In this document: positions 17,898 to 26,868 of the stretch, piece after piece
How the letters are laid out: each line of letters begins with the position of its first letter
Position numbering within the stretch: the stretch's first letter is position 1
Assembly (NCBI RefSeq): GCF_900112685.1
Contig: NZ_FOMS01000004.1
Location: forward strand, 139,025 to 203,024
Direction: 5' to 3'
DNA length: 64,000 bases
DNA from: Roseivivax sediminis
Lineage (GTDB): Bacteria > Pseudomonadota > Alphaproteobacteria > Rhodobacterales > Rhodobacteraceae
Notes under the pieces: model-generated
The model's input: only the letters and a program-made list of their open reading frames with translations
What the model was told of the DNA's origin: nothing
Databases searched by the model: none
Translations under genes and position numbers: made by a program

Positions 17898-18599
17898 ATG
17901 GCAGATCTTTCCGCCTTTCCGATCACCCGCCGCTGGGCACCGGAACATCCCGACCGCATCCAGCTCTACGCCTTCCCGACGCCGAACGGGGTGAAGATCT
18001 CCATCGCGCTCGAGGAAATGCACCTGCCCTACGAGGCGCACCGCGTCACACTCGGCGACGAGGACGTGCGCAGCCCCGAATTCCTGTCGCTCAGCCCCAA
18101 CAACAAGATCCCCGCGATCATCGACCCGGAGGGTCCTGACGGCGCGCCCATCGGCCTTTTCGAATCCGGCGCGATCCTGATCTACCTCGGGGAGAAGACC
18201 GGCCGCTTCCTCGGCACCAATCCGGCCGAGCGGGCCGAGATCCTGCAATGGCTGATGTGGCAGATGGGCGGCGTCGGCCCGATGTTCGGGCAGATGGGCT
18301 TCTTCGTGAAGCTCGGCGGCAAGGACATCGAGGATCCTCGCCCGCGCGAGCGTTACATCGGCGAGGCCAGGCGCCTGCTGTCGGTGCTCGACCGCCAGCT
18401 CGAAGGCCGGGACTGGATCGCCGGCGAGTATTCCATCGCCGACATGGCCGTCGCCCCGTGGCTCAATGCGCTCGACTTCTACGAAGCGCGCGGACTCGTG
18501 GGCTTTCATGATTACAGGAACGTGCCGGCCTATCTCGAACGGTTCCTGTCCCGCCCGGCGGTGCAGATCGGCCTCAAGACACCCCCGCGCGAGGGCTGA
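17898..18599 (+). CDS. glutathione S-transferase, YghU/Nu-class-like
   Basis: The 233-residue product has a thioredoxin-fold N-terminal domain ([32 protein letters not shown] and [17 protein letters not shown]) and an all-helical C-terminal domain ([19 protein letters not shown]). The TPNGxKxxI pattern is typical of the Nu/YghU-like GST group, which binds two glutathiones and can have disulfide-bond reductase activity. The true substrate is unknown. The ATG at 17898 is chosen for its homology start. It is divergent from mscL. Confidence 0.88.
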   Translation: MADLSAFPITRRWAPEHPDRIQLYAFPTPNGVKISIALEEMHLPYEAHRVTLGDEDVRSPEFLSLSPNNKIPAIIDPEGPDGAPIGLFESGAILIYLGEKTGRFLGTNPAERAEILQWLMWQMGGVGPMFGQMGFFVKLGGKDIEDPRPRERYIGEARRLLSVLDRQLEGRDWIAGEYSIADMAVAPWLNALDFYEARGLVGFHDYRNVPAYLERFLSRPAVQIGLKTPPREG

Positions 18600-18614
18600 C
18601 CGATCCCCATGCCC

Positions 18615-18666
18615 CTGCTTCTTTGGGCCTGAAAATACTCCGGGGGTGCGGGGGCAGCGCCCCCGC
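18615..18666. repeat. dispersed hairpin repeat, AGTATTT/AAAGAAGCAG subtype (reversed)
   Basis: Reading forward, CTGCTTCTTTGGGC, then AAAATACTCCGGGGG, then a stem GCGGGGGC/GCCCCCGC (18648-18666). It is the reverse-orientation match of the copy at 12407, with a different stem that keeps pairing. It lies in the convergent gap between the GST gene and ytoQ. Confidence 0.72.
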
Positions 18667-18710
18667 GAACCTCACCGGCCTCGTGGCGCGCACGAACGGC
18701 GCGCCGAAGC

Positions 18711-19160
18711 TCAGCCCGGCAGCGTCCCGGTCAGCACGTAGCGCAGGATGTTCACCACCTCCTCGGGCTCGCGCGCCACGGCGAGCGCGGCGGCATCGAC
18801 CTCCTTCAGCGCGTGGTCATGCTCCTCGGGCTGCAGGATCACCAGCGACTTGCCGAGGGCCGAGGCGACGCCCGCGTCGAAGGCCGCGTTCCACTGCTTG
18901 TACTGCGTGCCGAAGCGCACGACGACGATGTCGGCGTCCTCGATCCCCTTGCGGGTGCGGATCGCGTTCATCATCGCGCCCTTGTGGTCGTGCCAGTATT
19001 TCGACGTCTCCGCGCCGAGGATCGTCACGCCGCAATCGTCCGAGGCGCCGTGATCGGTCACCGGCCCCGAGAAGGTGACGTCGAGCCCCTGCGCCCCGTC
19101 GATGATCCGCTCGCGCCAGTCGGTGTGAATCTCGCCCGAAAGATAGACGTTGAGGCCCAT
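18711..19160 (-). CDS. ytoQ: YtoQ family protein
   Basis: The 149-residue product matches the YtoQ family: MGLNVYLSGEIHTDWRE at the N-terminus, DHGASDDCG, TSKYWHDHKGAMMNAIRTRK and DADIVVVRFGTQYKQWNAAFD. The fold is related to nucleoside 2-deoxyribosyltransferases, but no activity is established for YtoQ, so I give no reaction. It stands alone, 78 bp downstream of the pheT-like gene's stop and convergent to the GST gene. Confidence 0.85.
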   Translation of the reverse strand: MGLNVYLSGEIHTDWRERIIDGAQGLDVTFSGPVTDHGASDDCGVTILGAETSKYWHDHKGAMMNAIRTRKGIEDADIVVVRFGTQYKQWNAAFDAGVASALGKSLVILQPEEHDHALKEVDAAALAVAREPEEVVNILRYVLTGTLPG

Positions 19161-19238
19161 GAGAATCCCTTTCCTGCCCTGACAAGTCGCCCTTGAGGTA
19201 TCGCGCGCCGCAGGCCGGGCACAAGCCCGTGTCGGGGC

Positions 19239-21563
19239 TCAGCCCCGAAGCTGCCCGCCAGTCGCCTTCTGCACCTTCTCCACGATCCTTGCCGCAGCGG
19301 CCTCGATCTGTACCTCCGACAATGCCGCGTCGCGCGGGCGCAGCCGCACCGACACCGCGATCGACTTACGGCCCTCACCCAGCGGCCCGCCCTCGAAGGC
19401 GTCGAAGACCTGCACGCTTTCGATCAGCGCCTTGTCGGCGCCGGCGGCGGCGTTGACGAGGTCCTGCGCGGCGACGCCCGCGTCGACGACGAAGGCGAAG
19501 TCGCGCTCGACCACCGGATGCGCCGGCAGGTCGAGCGGCGGGCGCTCCGTGCGCACCCGTTTCGGCTGCGGCACTTCGGCCGGCCAGAGAGTGAAGGCGA
19601 CGGCGGGGCCGGTCAGCCCCAGCGCCTGCAGCACGCGGGGATGGATATCTCCGAAGACGCCGAGGATCTTCTTGGGACCGAGGCCGATCATGCCGTGCCG
19701 CCCGGGGTGCCACCACGGCCCCGCCCCGCGCAGGATTTGCGCGCGGGCAGGCGCGCCGATGGCGGCAAGCACCGCCTCGAGGTCGGCCTTGGCGTCGAAG
19801 ACGTCCACCGGCCGGGCGGAGCCGTGCACGTCGCGCCCCGTGCTGGCACCGAGACGCAGGCCGCTCATGCCCGCCGCGGGTGTGTCTCCAAGCGCGAAGA
19901 GCGCGAGGTTCGCCGCGCCGCGCGTCTGGTTGGCTGCTGCGGCGCGCAGGAGACCGGGCAGCAGGGCCGCGTCGCCCGCCTCTGTCGGGAAGAGGGTCGC
20001 ATCATCGGCATGGGCGTCGCCCGCGAAGAGGCATTCGTCGTAGCCGAGCGCGGCCGCCGTGCGACGGGCGATGCGGGTGCGCCTGCGGAGCGGTGACAGC
20101 GCAGGACCGGGCACGCCGGCGGGCCGCGGAAGTGGGGCGCTCTCGACCCCGCCGAGGGAGGCGATGCGGGCGATCTCGTGCACAAGGTCGGCCGGCGCGA
20201 CGGGGCCGGGCCGCCAGCTCGGCGGGTGCACCGTGGCGCCCTCCACCCGGAAGCCCAGAGCTGCCAGCGTCTTGCGCTGCGCCTCTTCGGCAATCTCCAG
20301 CCCCGTCAGCTCGTCGCAGAGGCCGAAATCGAAGGCGATCTCGGGGGCTGAATCGGGCGCCGCGCCCGCCTCGACCACATGGCTCGGCATGCCGCCGGCA
20401 TGGTCGACGATCATGCGGGTCGCAAGTTCGATACCGTCGCGGGCAGAGGCCGGGTCGACACCGTGGATGAAGCGGTGTGCGGCGTCCGAGGCAATGCCGA
20501 GCGCCCCGGCCGTCGCTTCCGTCGTGGCGGGATCGAACCAGGCCGCTTCGAGGAAGACGTCGACCGTTCCCTCCGTCACGCCGGTCCCCTCACCGCCCAT
20601 GATGCCGCCGAGGCTGACCGGGCCTGATCCATCCGAAATCGCCACCATGCCGGGGGCGAGCGTGTAGGTCCGCTCGTCCAGAGCTGCGAGGGTTTCGCCC
20701 CCGGCCGCCCTGTGGACACGCAGGGAGCCGGAAAACTTGCCCGCATCAAAGACATGCAGCGGACGGTTGATGTCGTGCGTGAAGAAATTCGTCACGTCGA
20801 CAAGGAAGGAGATCGGCCGCAGCCCTATCGCCTTCAGTGCGTCCCGCAACCACTTGGGACTCGGGCCGTTCTGGACGCCGCGGATGAGGCGCCCGCAGAA
20901 GACCGGGCAGGCATCGGCGGTGTCCGCGTCGATGGCCACGGCCACGGGGCTGTCGAACTGGCCGGGGACCGGCGCGGCCTCTTTCGGGCGGAGCGTTCCG
21001 AGGCCGCGGGCGGCCAGATCGCGGGCGATGCCGCGAATGCCGAGCGCGTCGGGCCGATCCGCCGGAACCGAGATTTCCACGACCGGGTCGACCTTTGCGG
21101 GGTCGTGTTCACCCAACCAGTCGGCAAAGGTCCGGCCGACCTCGCCCGAAGACAGCTCGATGATGCCGTCGTGATCCTCGCCGAGTTGCATCTCGCGCAT
21201 CGAGCACATCATGCCGTGGCTCTCCACGCCGCGGATCTTGCCGACCTGGATCGTCGTGTCGATCCCGGGGACATAGGTTCCGGGCTTGGCCACGACGACG
21301 GTGATCCCGGCACGCGCGTTGGGGGCGCCGCAGATGATCTGCGACTCGCCGGTGTCGGTCTCCACCCGGCAGACCTTCAGCTTGTCGGCGTCGGGATGCT
21401 TCTCGGCCGCGACCACCTTGCCGATGGTGAAGGTCGACAGCATGTCCGAAGGGTCATCGATGCCCTGCACGACAAGGCCCGTGTCGGTGAGCGCCGCCGC
21501 GATCTCCTCGACCGGGGCCGTCGTCTCCAGGTGATGCTTGAGCCAGGAGAGGGGGAATTTCAT
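19239..21563 (-). CDS. pheT: phenylalanyl-tRNA synthetase beta subunit-like, divergent
   Basis: The 774-residue product has the PheT architecture: N-terminal MKFPLSWLKHHL, an EMAP-type tRNA-binding domain (about 40-150), the B3/B4 editing region, B5 and a C-terminal anticodon-binding FDX-ACB domain (from about 680). Several invariant stretches are altered. The usual TPNRPD is VPADRPD at 166-171. SDARYRFERGVDP is SDAAHRFIHGVDP at 359-371. B5 SWRPD is SWRPG at 449-453. The segment that normally carries the ENPIS/RxxLLPGLL core (about 508-539) is rewritten and shortened. The frame is otherwise intact. It pairs with the equally divergent PheS-like protein upstream. It may be a paralogue that no longer aminoacylates, or an unusual true enzyme. 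Confidence 0.85.
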   Translation of the reverse strand: MKFPLSWLKHHLETTAPVEEIAAALTDTGLVVQGIDDPSDMLSTFTIGKVVAAEKHPDADKLKVCRVETDTGESQIICGAPNARAGITVVVAKPGTYVPGIDTTIQVGKIRGVESHGMMCSMREMQLGEDHDGIIELSSGEVGRTFADWLGEHDPAKVDPVVEISVPADRPDALGIRGIARDLAARGLGTLRPKEAAPVPGQFDSPVAVAIDADTADACPVFCGRLIRGVQNGPSPKWLRDALKAIGLRPISFLVDVTNFFTHDINRPLHVFDAGKFSGSLRVHRAAGGETLAALDERTYTLAPGMVAISDGSGPVSLGGIMGGEGTGVTEGTVDVFLEAAWFDPATTEATAGALGIASDAAHRFIHGVDPASARDGIELATRMIVDHAGGMPSHVVEAGAAPDSAPEIAFDFGLCDELTGLEIAEEAQRKTLAALGFRVEGATVHPPSWRPGPVAPADLVHEIARIASLGGVESAPLPRPAGVPGPALSPLRRRTRIARRTAAALGYDECLFAGDAHADDATLFPTEAGDAALLPGLLRAAAANQTRGAANLALFALGDTPAAGMSGLRLGASTGRDVHGSARPVDVFDAKADLEAVLAAIGAPARAQILRGAGPWWHPGRHGMIGLGPKKILGVFGDIHPRVLQALGLTGPAVAFTLWPAEVPQPKRVRTERPPLDLPAHPVVERDFAFVVDAGVAAQDLVNAAAGADKALIESVQVFDAFEGGPLGEGRKSIAVSVRLRPRDAALSEVQIEAAAARIVEKVQKATGGQLRG

Positions 21564-21699
21564 CGCGGCACCTCGGGCAATCCTCGTCGCCCGCGCTCCT
21601 AGCCGATCGGTCCGGCGACGGAAAGGGCGTACGGAGCGTGCCGACCGCGAGGCATTCCGTGTGCCCCTATTCCGAGATCGGCCGCGATTCCGTACCGGA

Positions 21700-21987
21700 T
21701 CAGTCGAGGGTCTCGGCATCGGCCAGCGTCTCGGTGTCGCCGGCGCGGAAGAGGTGGATTTCCCGCGTCAGCCGCAGGGTCGGCTTCACGCAGAAGAACA
21801 GCGAGCCGAACACGAACATCCACGTCGCGGTGAACTGGGTCTCGTCCCAGAAGAACAGGACGGAGCCGACCAGGAACAGCACCGCCGCGGCGAAATCCAC
21901 GATCGTGTGAGCAAGCTCGTAGCGGGCGTAGAGCCTGCGCGTGCGGGCGGTGCTCTGGCGGGTTTCGTGCCGGAAAAGCTTTGTCAT
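21700..21987 (-). CDS. YrhK-like small membrane protein
   Basis: The 95-residue product has two hydrophobic helices (VDFAAAVLFLVGSVLFF and WMFVFGSLFFCVKPTL) flanked by charged ends, matching the YrhK domain, whose function is unknown. It lies between the PheS-like and PheT-like genes on the same strand. YrhK-type genes occur between pheS and pheT in Rhodobacterales, so this position is inherited and not a new insertion. The ATG at 21987 is the start of homology. Confidence 0.75.
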   Translation of the reverse strand: MTKLFRHETRQSTARTRRLYARYELAHTIVDFAAAVLFLVGSVLFFWDETQFTATWMFVFGSLFFCVKPTLRLTREIHLFRAGDTETLADAETLD

Positions 21988-22062
21988 GGCGGCCTCGCGG
22001 ATGGTGACGTGCCGGGCAGGACATGCGGCGGCGCTGCGCCGAGTCGAGGAGACGCCCTCGCC

Positions 22063-22992
22063 CTACCGCGACAGGCCGGCAGCCAGCGTCGGCACGTCGA
22101 GCGGATCGAAACCGTAGTGCCGCAGCCAGTGGATGTCGGCGGCATAGAGGCCGGCCGCGTCGGGGATACCGTATTTCAGCATCGCCAGGCGATCGAGATC
22201 GAGCGCGAAGGCGATGGCCTGTCCGGAGCCGAGACCGGCGGCTTCGTGGTGCACCGGGTGCAGGAGGCCGCCTGTCACGGCCGCCGTCCACGTGCCGTCC
22301 GCGCCGCGGAGCTCGAACGCCGCCGAGGGTGCGGTGTGGGAGGCCGAGGCCGCGCGGAGCCGGATTTCGAGATCGCCGCGTTCGAGGAAGGCCGACAGGA
22401 TCTTCTCGACCAGCCATTTTAGCTGCGGAAGGCCCGGCGCGGAGACAGTGGCGACGCCGTACAGCACATGCGCGGGATGCGGAGCGCCCGATGCCCGCAC
22501 CCGGCCCGTCGCGGCGACGCGCCCCACCCCGCCGCGGGACGCCAGCGCACGCAGCACCGGGCCGGTCACATGCGCGTCGGGCAGTGCGCCCGGCCCGGCA
22601 TCCGGCGCATCGCTCTCGGTCAGGGCGAAGCCCTGGTCGGCGAGCAGGGCGGTCACCTCCTCGATCACCTGGGACAACGGGTGGACGGTGCCGCGCGCGA
22701 GCGGGCGCGCGGGCAGCGTGACATCGATCCGTTCCGCCGCCATCCGCACCTCGAGCGCCTCGTCCGCCAGGACCTGTCGGCGCGCCGCGAGCGCGGCGTT
22801 GATCTCGTCTTTCAGGGCGTTGAGGCGGGGACCTTCGACCTTGCGCTCCTCGGGCGTCATGCGGCCGAGTTCGCGCATCTTCAGGCTCACCGAGCCCTGC
22901 TTGCCGAGCGCCTCGGCGCGCAGCGCGTCGAGCGCCGCCTCGTCCGCGGCCGCGGCAATGCGGGGAAGTAGGGTGTCGCGCAGATCGTCCAT
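22063..22992 (-). CDS. pheS: phenylalanyl-tRNA synthetase alpha subunit-like, divergent and shortened
   Basis: At 309 residues this is about 40-50 shorter than normal PheS. The N-terminal coiled-coil arm (1-90) and motif 1 entry (RGTVHPLSQVIEEVTALL, 100-117) are normal, and the C-terminus (AMLKYGIPD, HYGFDPLDVPTLAAGLS) is normal. The middle is not. The HPAR...DTF and TS-x-Q-x-R segments are gone. Motif 2 GRVYRxDxxxTHTPMFHQxEG is GRVRASGAPHPAHVLYG (163-179). The Phe-pocket FTEPSA is SHTAPSA (218-224), and LGCGMVHP is VTGGLLHP (239-246). The reading frame is intact and GC-rich. ATP and Phe binding should be impaired, so a non-canonical or lost function is likely unless a second pheST exists. 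Confidence 0.85.
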   Translation of the reverse strand: MDDLRDTLLPRIAAAADEAALDALRAEALGKQGSVSLKMRELGRMTPEERKVEGPRLNALKDEINAALAARRQVLADEALEVRMAAERIDVTLPARPLARGTVHPLSQVIEEVTALLADQGFALTESDAPDAGPGALPDAHVTGPVLRALASRGGVGRVAATGRVRASGAPHPAHVLYGVATVSAPGLPQLKWLVEKILSAFLERGDLEIRLRAASASHTAPSAAFELRGADGTWTAAVTGGLLHPVHHEAAGLGSGQAIAFALDLDRLAMLKYGIPDAAGLYAADIHWLRHYGFDPLDVPTLAAGLSR

Positions 22993-23062
22993 AGGGGCCT
23001 CCGGGCAGCGTCGGCGCCTAGCTAGACGCCGCGCCGGCGGCGCGCAAGCCGGCGGCGCGGGA

Positions 23063-24376
23063 TCAGTCCTTCGCTTCGGCCGCTTCGCGCAGGCGGCGGA
23101 TCAGGAACCAGACGGCGAAGATGACCGGCGGCGTCACCGCCGCGGTCAGCAGGCCCTTGGAGACGCCGAGCGGCTCCGCCGCCGGGTAGAGCAGGTAGGA
23201 GGCAAGCGAGACCGCGTAATAGCTGATGGCGACGGTGGAGAGGCCCTCCACCGTCCTTTGCAGGCGTAGCTGCATCTCGGCCCGCTTGTTCATGCCCTCA
23301 AGCAGTTGCTGGTTCTGGGCGGCGCGCTCCACCTCCACCCGCGTGCGCAGAAGCTGCGAGGTACGCATGGCGCGTTCGGACATGGTGCCGATACGGCGTT
23401 CGGTGGATTTCACCGTGCGCATGGCCGGGTCGTAGCGGCGCATCATGAACTCCGCGAAGGTCTGCCGGCCCTGCCAGCGTTCCTCGCGCAGGACGGAGAT
23501 GCGCTGGCCCACGATCGCCTCGTAGGCGTCGGTCGCGCCAAGGCGGAAGGACGTCCGGGCCGAGAGCGATTCAAGCTCGGCCGATGTCGCGAGGAGCGAT
23601 TTCAGCGTGTCCTCGGCCGACCCTGTGCCCTGGGTCATCGCCTCCATCAGGTGCGACAGCTCGGTGTCGATCTGGCCCAGCTTGGGCGAGATCTCCTTCA
23701 CGCGGGAGAAGCCGAGCATCGACATTGTCTTGTAGGTCTCGATCTCGGTCAGGCGCTGGACGATGCGACCGACGCGGCGCTGGCCGATGCCGGGGCGGGT
23801 GAAGACGGCAAAGCGCTGGTGCCCGGCCGGGTCGATGCGAAAATCGCCGGCAATCACGGCGTCGTCGCCGATGACCGCGCTCGCGGCGATGGAATCGGAG
23901 ACGAACCAGTCCTCGATCAGCGCGCCGGTGCGGTCCTCGTCCTCGGGCCGCTCGCAGATGCGCACGAGCGCCGAGGTCATTCGCACCCCCGGCGCCTCGG
24001 TGAGCCAGTCTGGCGGGAAGACCTCGAAATCCGCGGGATCGAAGGGGCGGTCGGTGAGCCCATCGAGGAATACCGTGTAGGTGACGAATTCCGTGTGCTG
24101 TTCCCATTTCAGCATGTGCTGGCCGATGACGCTAGAATAATGCGTGGCGCCGGGCTGCGGGTGCTGGGCGCCATAGCGGTCGAGCAGGTCGGTCAGGTGG
24201 GCCAGGTCGAGGGACTTGTCGCGCGAGGCCGCATGCTGCGGCTTCTTGATCGCCAGGTACACCGCGCGGCAGGGCGCGGTGAGCGACGGGAACGGGCGCG
24301 CGTGCAGCTCGTTGGCGAGCTTGTAGCGCAGCGGGTGGTCCTGGATCGGCGGCATATCTGGCCCCGGAATTGGCAT
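23063..24376 (-). CDS. DUF3422 family protein
   Basis: The 437-residue product belongs to DUF3422, large proteins of unknown function in alpha- and betaproteobacteria. The conserved N-terminus is seen in HPLRYKLANELHARPFP, followed by a WEQHTEF motif and a central coiled-coil region. Two hydrophobic segments near the end (AISYYAVSLASYLLYPAA and LLTAAVTPPVIFAVWFLI) make it a likely membrane-anchored protein. The ATG at 24376 is used; a second in-frame Met seven codons on is also possible. It lies 70 bp upstream of the PheS-like gene on the same strand. Confidence 0.85.
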   Translation of the reverse strand: MPIPGPDMPPIQDHPLRYKLANELHARPFPSLTAPCRAVYLAIKKPQHAASRDKSLDLAHLTDLLDRYGAQHPQPGATHYSSVIGQHMLKWEQHTEFVTYTVFLDGLTDRPFDPADFEVFPPDWLTEAPGVRMTSALVRICERPEDEDRTGALIEDWFVSDSIAASAVIGDDAVIAGDFRIDPAGHQRFAVFTRPGIGQRRVGRIVQRLTEIETYKTMSMLGFSRVKEISPKLGQIDTELSHLMEAMTQGTGSAEDTLKSLLATSAELESLSARTSFRLGATDAYEAIVGQRISVLREERWQGRQTFAEFMMRRYDPAMRTVKSTERRIGTMSERAMRTSQLLRTRVEVERAAQNQQLLEGMNKRAEMQLRLQRTVEGLSTVAISYYAVSLASYLLYPAAEPLGVSKGLLTAAVTPPVIFAVWFLIRRLREAAEAKD

Positions 24377-24507
24377 CGGGGCCGACTAGATACCGGTGGC
24401 GACCTCGGCGTAAAGAGACCTCTCGTCGAAAATTCAGGGGCTTGCCGGGATGCCGCGGTATGCGGAACGGCCTCTTCGGTGCGATATCAGGCGGTTGTAC
24501 CCGCCGG

Positions 24508-24735
24508 TCAGCGGTGGCGGTGGTGCTTGTCGCTCAGGCTGCGGTCGCGTTGGGAAGGGCGGTCGAGCATGATCGCGAGCAGGACCGCCCGCAGCAGCAG
24601 CAACGCCGCGATGCCGGCCAGCAGCACCGACCACGATCCGATCGCGGGGGCGGAGAGCATGGCGATCCCCACCAAGAGCAGCCCCATCGTCGCCATCGCG
24701 AAGATCCGCATGGAGCGGGTTTCCTGGGATATCAT
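24508..24735 (-). CDS. small two-helix membrane protein
   Basis: The 75-residue product has two hydrophobic segments (FAMATMGLLLVGIAMLSA and SVLLAGIAALLLLRAVLLAI) and a basic His-rich tail (SDKHHRHR). I chose the ATG at 24735, preceded by GATAGGTGACACG; the frame stays open upstream but reads as GC-rich noise. No named family is recognised. It is 130 bp from DUF3422 and on the same strand. Confidence 0.6.
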   Translation of the reverse strand: MISQETRSMRIFAMATMGLLLVGIAMLSAPAIGSWSVLLAGIAALLLLRAVLLAIMLDRPSQRDRSLSDKHHRHR

Positions 24736-25355
24736 CGTGTCACCTATCGAACGCTTCGGGTGCCCCTTGTCATCCCCGGGGGCGCCTTGTGGCAGACATA
24801 GCATCGAAACGGGTGCAGCCCGAGTGTGGCGCGGACGGCTCGGCAGAGTATGGCCGGGGCCTGCGCGAGGATCAGCCGGCCGGGCGCGACACTGCGGCAT
24901 TTTTGTCGGAACATGCGGCAGAGCCGCAACAGGGCAGTGGTGGATCCGGGCAGGAGCGGCGTGGGGCAGAAAGGAATTTGCGTTTTACGGTAGGGCGTTG
25001 AGGGGCGTCTGTGGCCGCCAACCGATTTACCCGGGCGCCTTGCCCGGACCTGACGGGTGCGCCCGCGCGGAACAATGGCCGAGGGCCGCCGCGCATCGCC
25101 GGACCGGCGATCTGCCTACGCTCGCGCGGCTCTTGGAGGTCTCCCGGAAGTGGCTGCCACAAAGCGCTCCTGCTCTCAGGCCGGGATCGCCGGACCGCCG
25201 CCCGGCGATACCCGGCTTGCGCTTAGTCGGGGCGGCATGGGGGGGGCGGTGCAGCGGGTCGCCAACTGCGCACGTCGCGCGAGACCTATACCGCACCGCG
25301 TGGTTCCGGAGTGTCGCGGCGCCGCCTCTTGGGGCGGCGCCGGCCTTTCGTCGGA
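24736..25355. other. 620-bp gap with no supported gene
   Basis: Several frames are open on both strands here, but none has a good start, codon pattern or recognisable domain. The stretch contains minor inverted repeats (for example CCGGGC/GCCCGG at 25031-25047) and a strong hairpin at 25318-25341 next to pntB. A gcgttttacgg patch near 24980 is less GC-rich than its surroundings. A small RNA cannot be excluded; I see no signature for one. Confidence 0.5.
25318..25341. terminator. hairpin downstream of pntB
   Basis: GGCGCCGCC/GGCGGCGCC form a perfect 9-bp stem with a 6-nt loop, 14 bp after the pntB stop codon on the minus strand. There is no T run on either side, so intrinsic termination is uncertain, but position fits the end of the pntAB transcript. 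Confidence 0.5.
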
Positions 25356-26852
25356 TCAGGAGATCTTCTGCAGAAGATCGTCGAGGGACTTCTTCGCATC
25401 GCCGTAGAACATCCGCGTGTTGTCCTTGAAGAACAGCGGGTTCTCGATGCCGGAATAACCCGTCCCCTGCCCGCGCTTGGACACGAAGACGTTCTTGGCC
25501 TTCCACACCTCGAGCACCGGCATGCCGGCGATGGGCGAGTTGGGATCGTCCTGCGCCGCCGGGTTCACGATGTCGTTGGAGCCGATGATGATGACCACGT
25601 CGGTATCGGGGAAATCGTCGTTGATCTCCTCCATCTCCAGCACGATGTCGTAGGGCACCTTGGCCTCGGCCAGGAGCACGTTCATGTGCCCCGGCAGACG
25701 GCCCGCGACGGGGTGGATCGCGAAACGCACCTCCTTGCCCTGCGCGCGCAGGCGCTTGGTCAGCTCGGCGACGTTGTTCTGCGCCTGCGCCACCGCCATG
25801 CCGTAGCCGGGCACGATGACAACGCTGTCGGCCTCTTCGAGGGCCTGCGCCACGCCGTCGGCGTCGATGGCCACCTGCTCGCCCTCGACCGCCTGCTGCT
25901 CACCCTGCGCGCCGCCGAAGCCGCCGAGGATGACCGACACGAAGGAGCGGTTCATCGCCTTGCACATGATGTAGCTCAGGATCGCACCGGAGGAGCCTAC
26001 GAGCGCGCCCACCGTGATCAGCAGGTCGTTGGACAGCGAGAAGCCGATCGCCGCGGCCGCCCAGCCCGAGTAGGAGTTCAGCATCGACACAACCACCGGC
26101 ATGTCGGCGCCGCCGATGCCCATGATCAGGTGATAGCCGATGAAGAGCGCGCAGAGCGTCATCAGGAAGAGCGGGAAGAAGCCGCCGGTGCCGAAGTACC
26201 AGAACAGGCAGATCAGCGACACGCCCGCCGCGGCGGCGTTGAGCATGTGCCCGCCCGGCAGCTTGGTCGCGGCGGAGGTCACCTTGCCCGACAGCTTGCC
26301 GTAGGCGATCACTGAACCGGTGAAGGTGATGGCGCCGATGAACACGCCAAGGAAGAGCTCCAGCCGCAGCACGTTGATCTCGGCCTGCGACTTGTGGGCC
26401 ACGAGCGCCGCGAAGCCGCGGAACTGCTCGGACACCGCCTCGGCCGAGGCGAGCGCCTCTGCGGCGAGACCGTCCTGAAGCGGGAACGGCACCCCGGCCT
26501 CGGCAAAGAGAGACGCGACGCGGCCGATCTCGATATGGGCGTTGTAGCCCACGAACACGGCGGCAAGACCGACGAGCGAGTGCATTGCCGCGACGAGCTG
26601 CGGCATCTCTGTCATCTGCACCCGCTTGGCGACGACGACACCGATGGCCGCGCCGGCGGCGATCAGCAGGATCGACAGCCACCACAGACCCGCGCCGGGG
26701 CCGAAGAGGGTGGCGAGCACCGCCAGCGCCATGCCGACGACGCCGTACCAGATCGCGCGCTTGGCGCTTTCCTGCCCCGAGAGTCCCCCGAGCGACAGGA
26801 TGAACAGAACTGCTGCGACCACGTAGGCCGCGGTGGTGAAGGGAAATTCCAT
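25356..26852 (-). CDS. pntB: NAD(P) transhydrogenase subunit beta
   Basis: PntB forms most of the proton channel and the NADP(H)-binding domain of the proton-translocating transhydrogenase, which makes NADPH from NADH at the expense of the proton gradient. The 498-residue product has nine or so N-terminal membrane helices and a C-terminal dIII domain with [32 protein letters not shown] and [16 protein letters not shown]. Length is normal. It lies 16 bp downstream of pntA. Confidence 0.97.
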   Translation of the reverse strand: MEFPFTTAAYVVAAVLFILSLGGLSGQESAKRAIWYGVVGMALAVLATLFGPGAGLWWLSILLIAAGAAIGVVVAKRVQMTEMPQLVAAMHSLVGLAAVFVGYNAHIEIGRVASLFAEAGVPFPLQDGLAAEALASAEAVSEQFRGFAALVAHKSQAEINVLRLELFLGVFIGAITFTGSVIAYGKLSGKVTSAATKLPGGHMLNAAAAGVSLICLFWYFGTGGFFPLFLMTLCALFIGYHLIMGIGGADMPVVVSMLNSYSGWAAAAIGFSLSNDLLITVGALVGSSGAILSYIMCKAMNRSFVSVILGGFGGAQGEQQAVEGEQVAIDADGVAQALEEADSVVIVPGYGMAVAQAQNNVAELTKRLRAQGKEVRFAIHPVAGRLPGHMNVLLAEAKVPYDIVLEMEEINDDFPDTDVVIIIGSNDIVNPAAQDDPNSPIAGMPVLEVWKAKNVFVSKRGQGTGYSGIENPLFFKDNTRMFYGDAKKSLDDLLQKIS

Positions 26853-26868
26853 GTCTCCGCTCCTACGC

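Noticed and set aside
24789-25226. Short plus-strand frames in the gap before pntB
   Set aside because: No ribosome sites, no domains, and mutual overlap on both strands.
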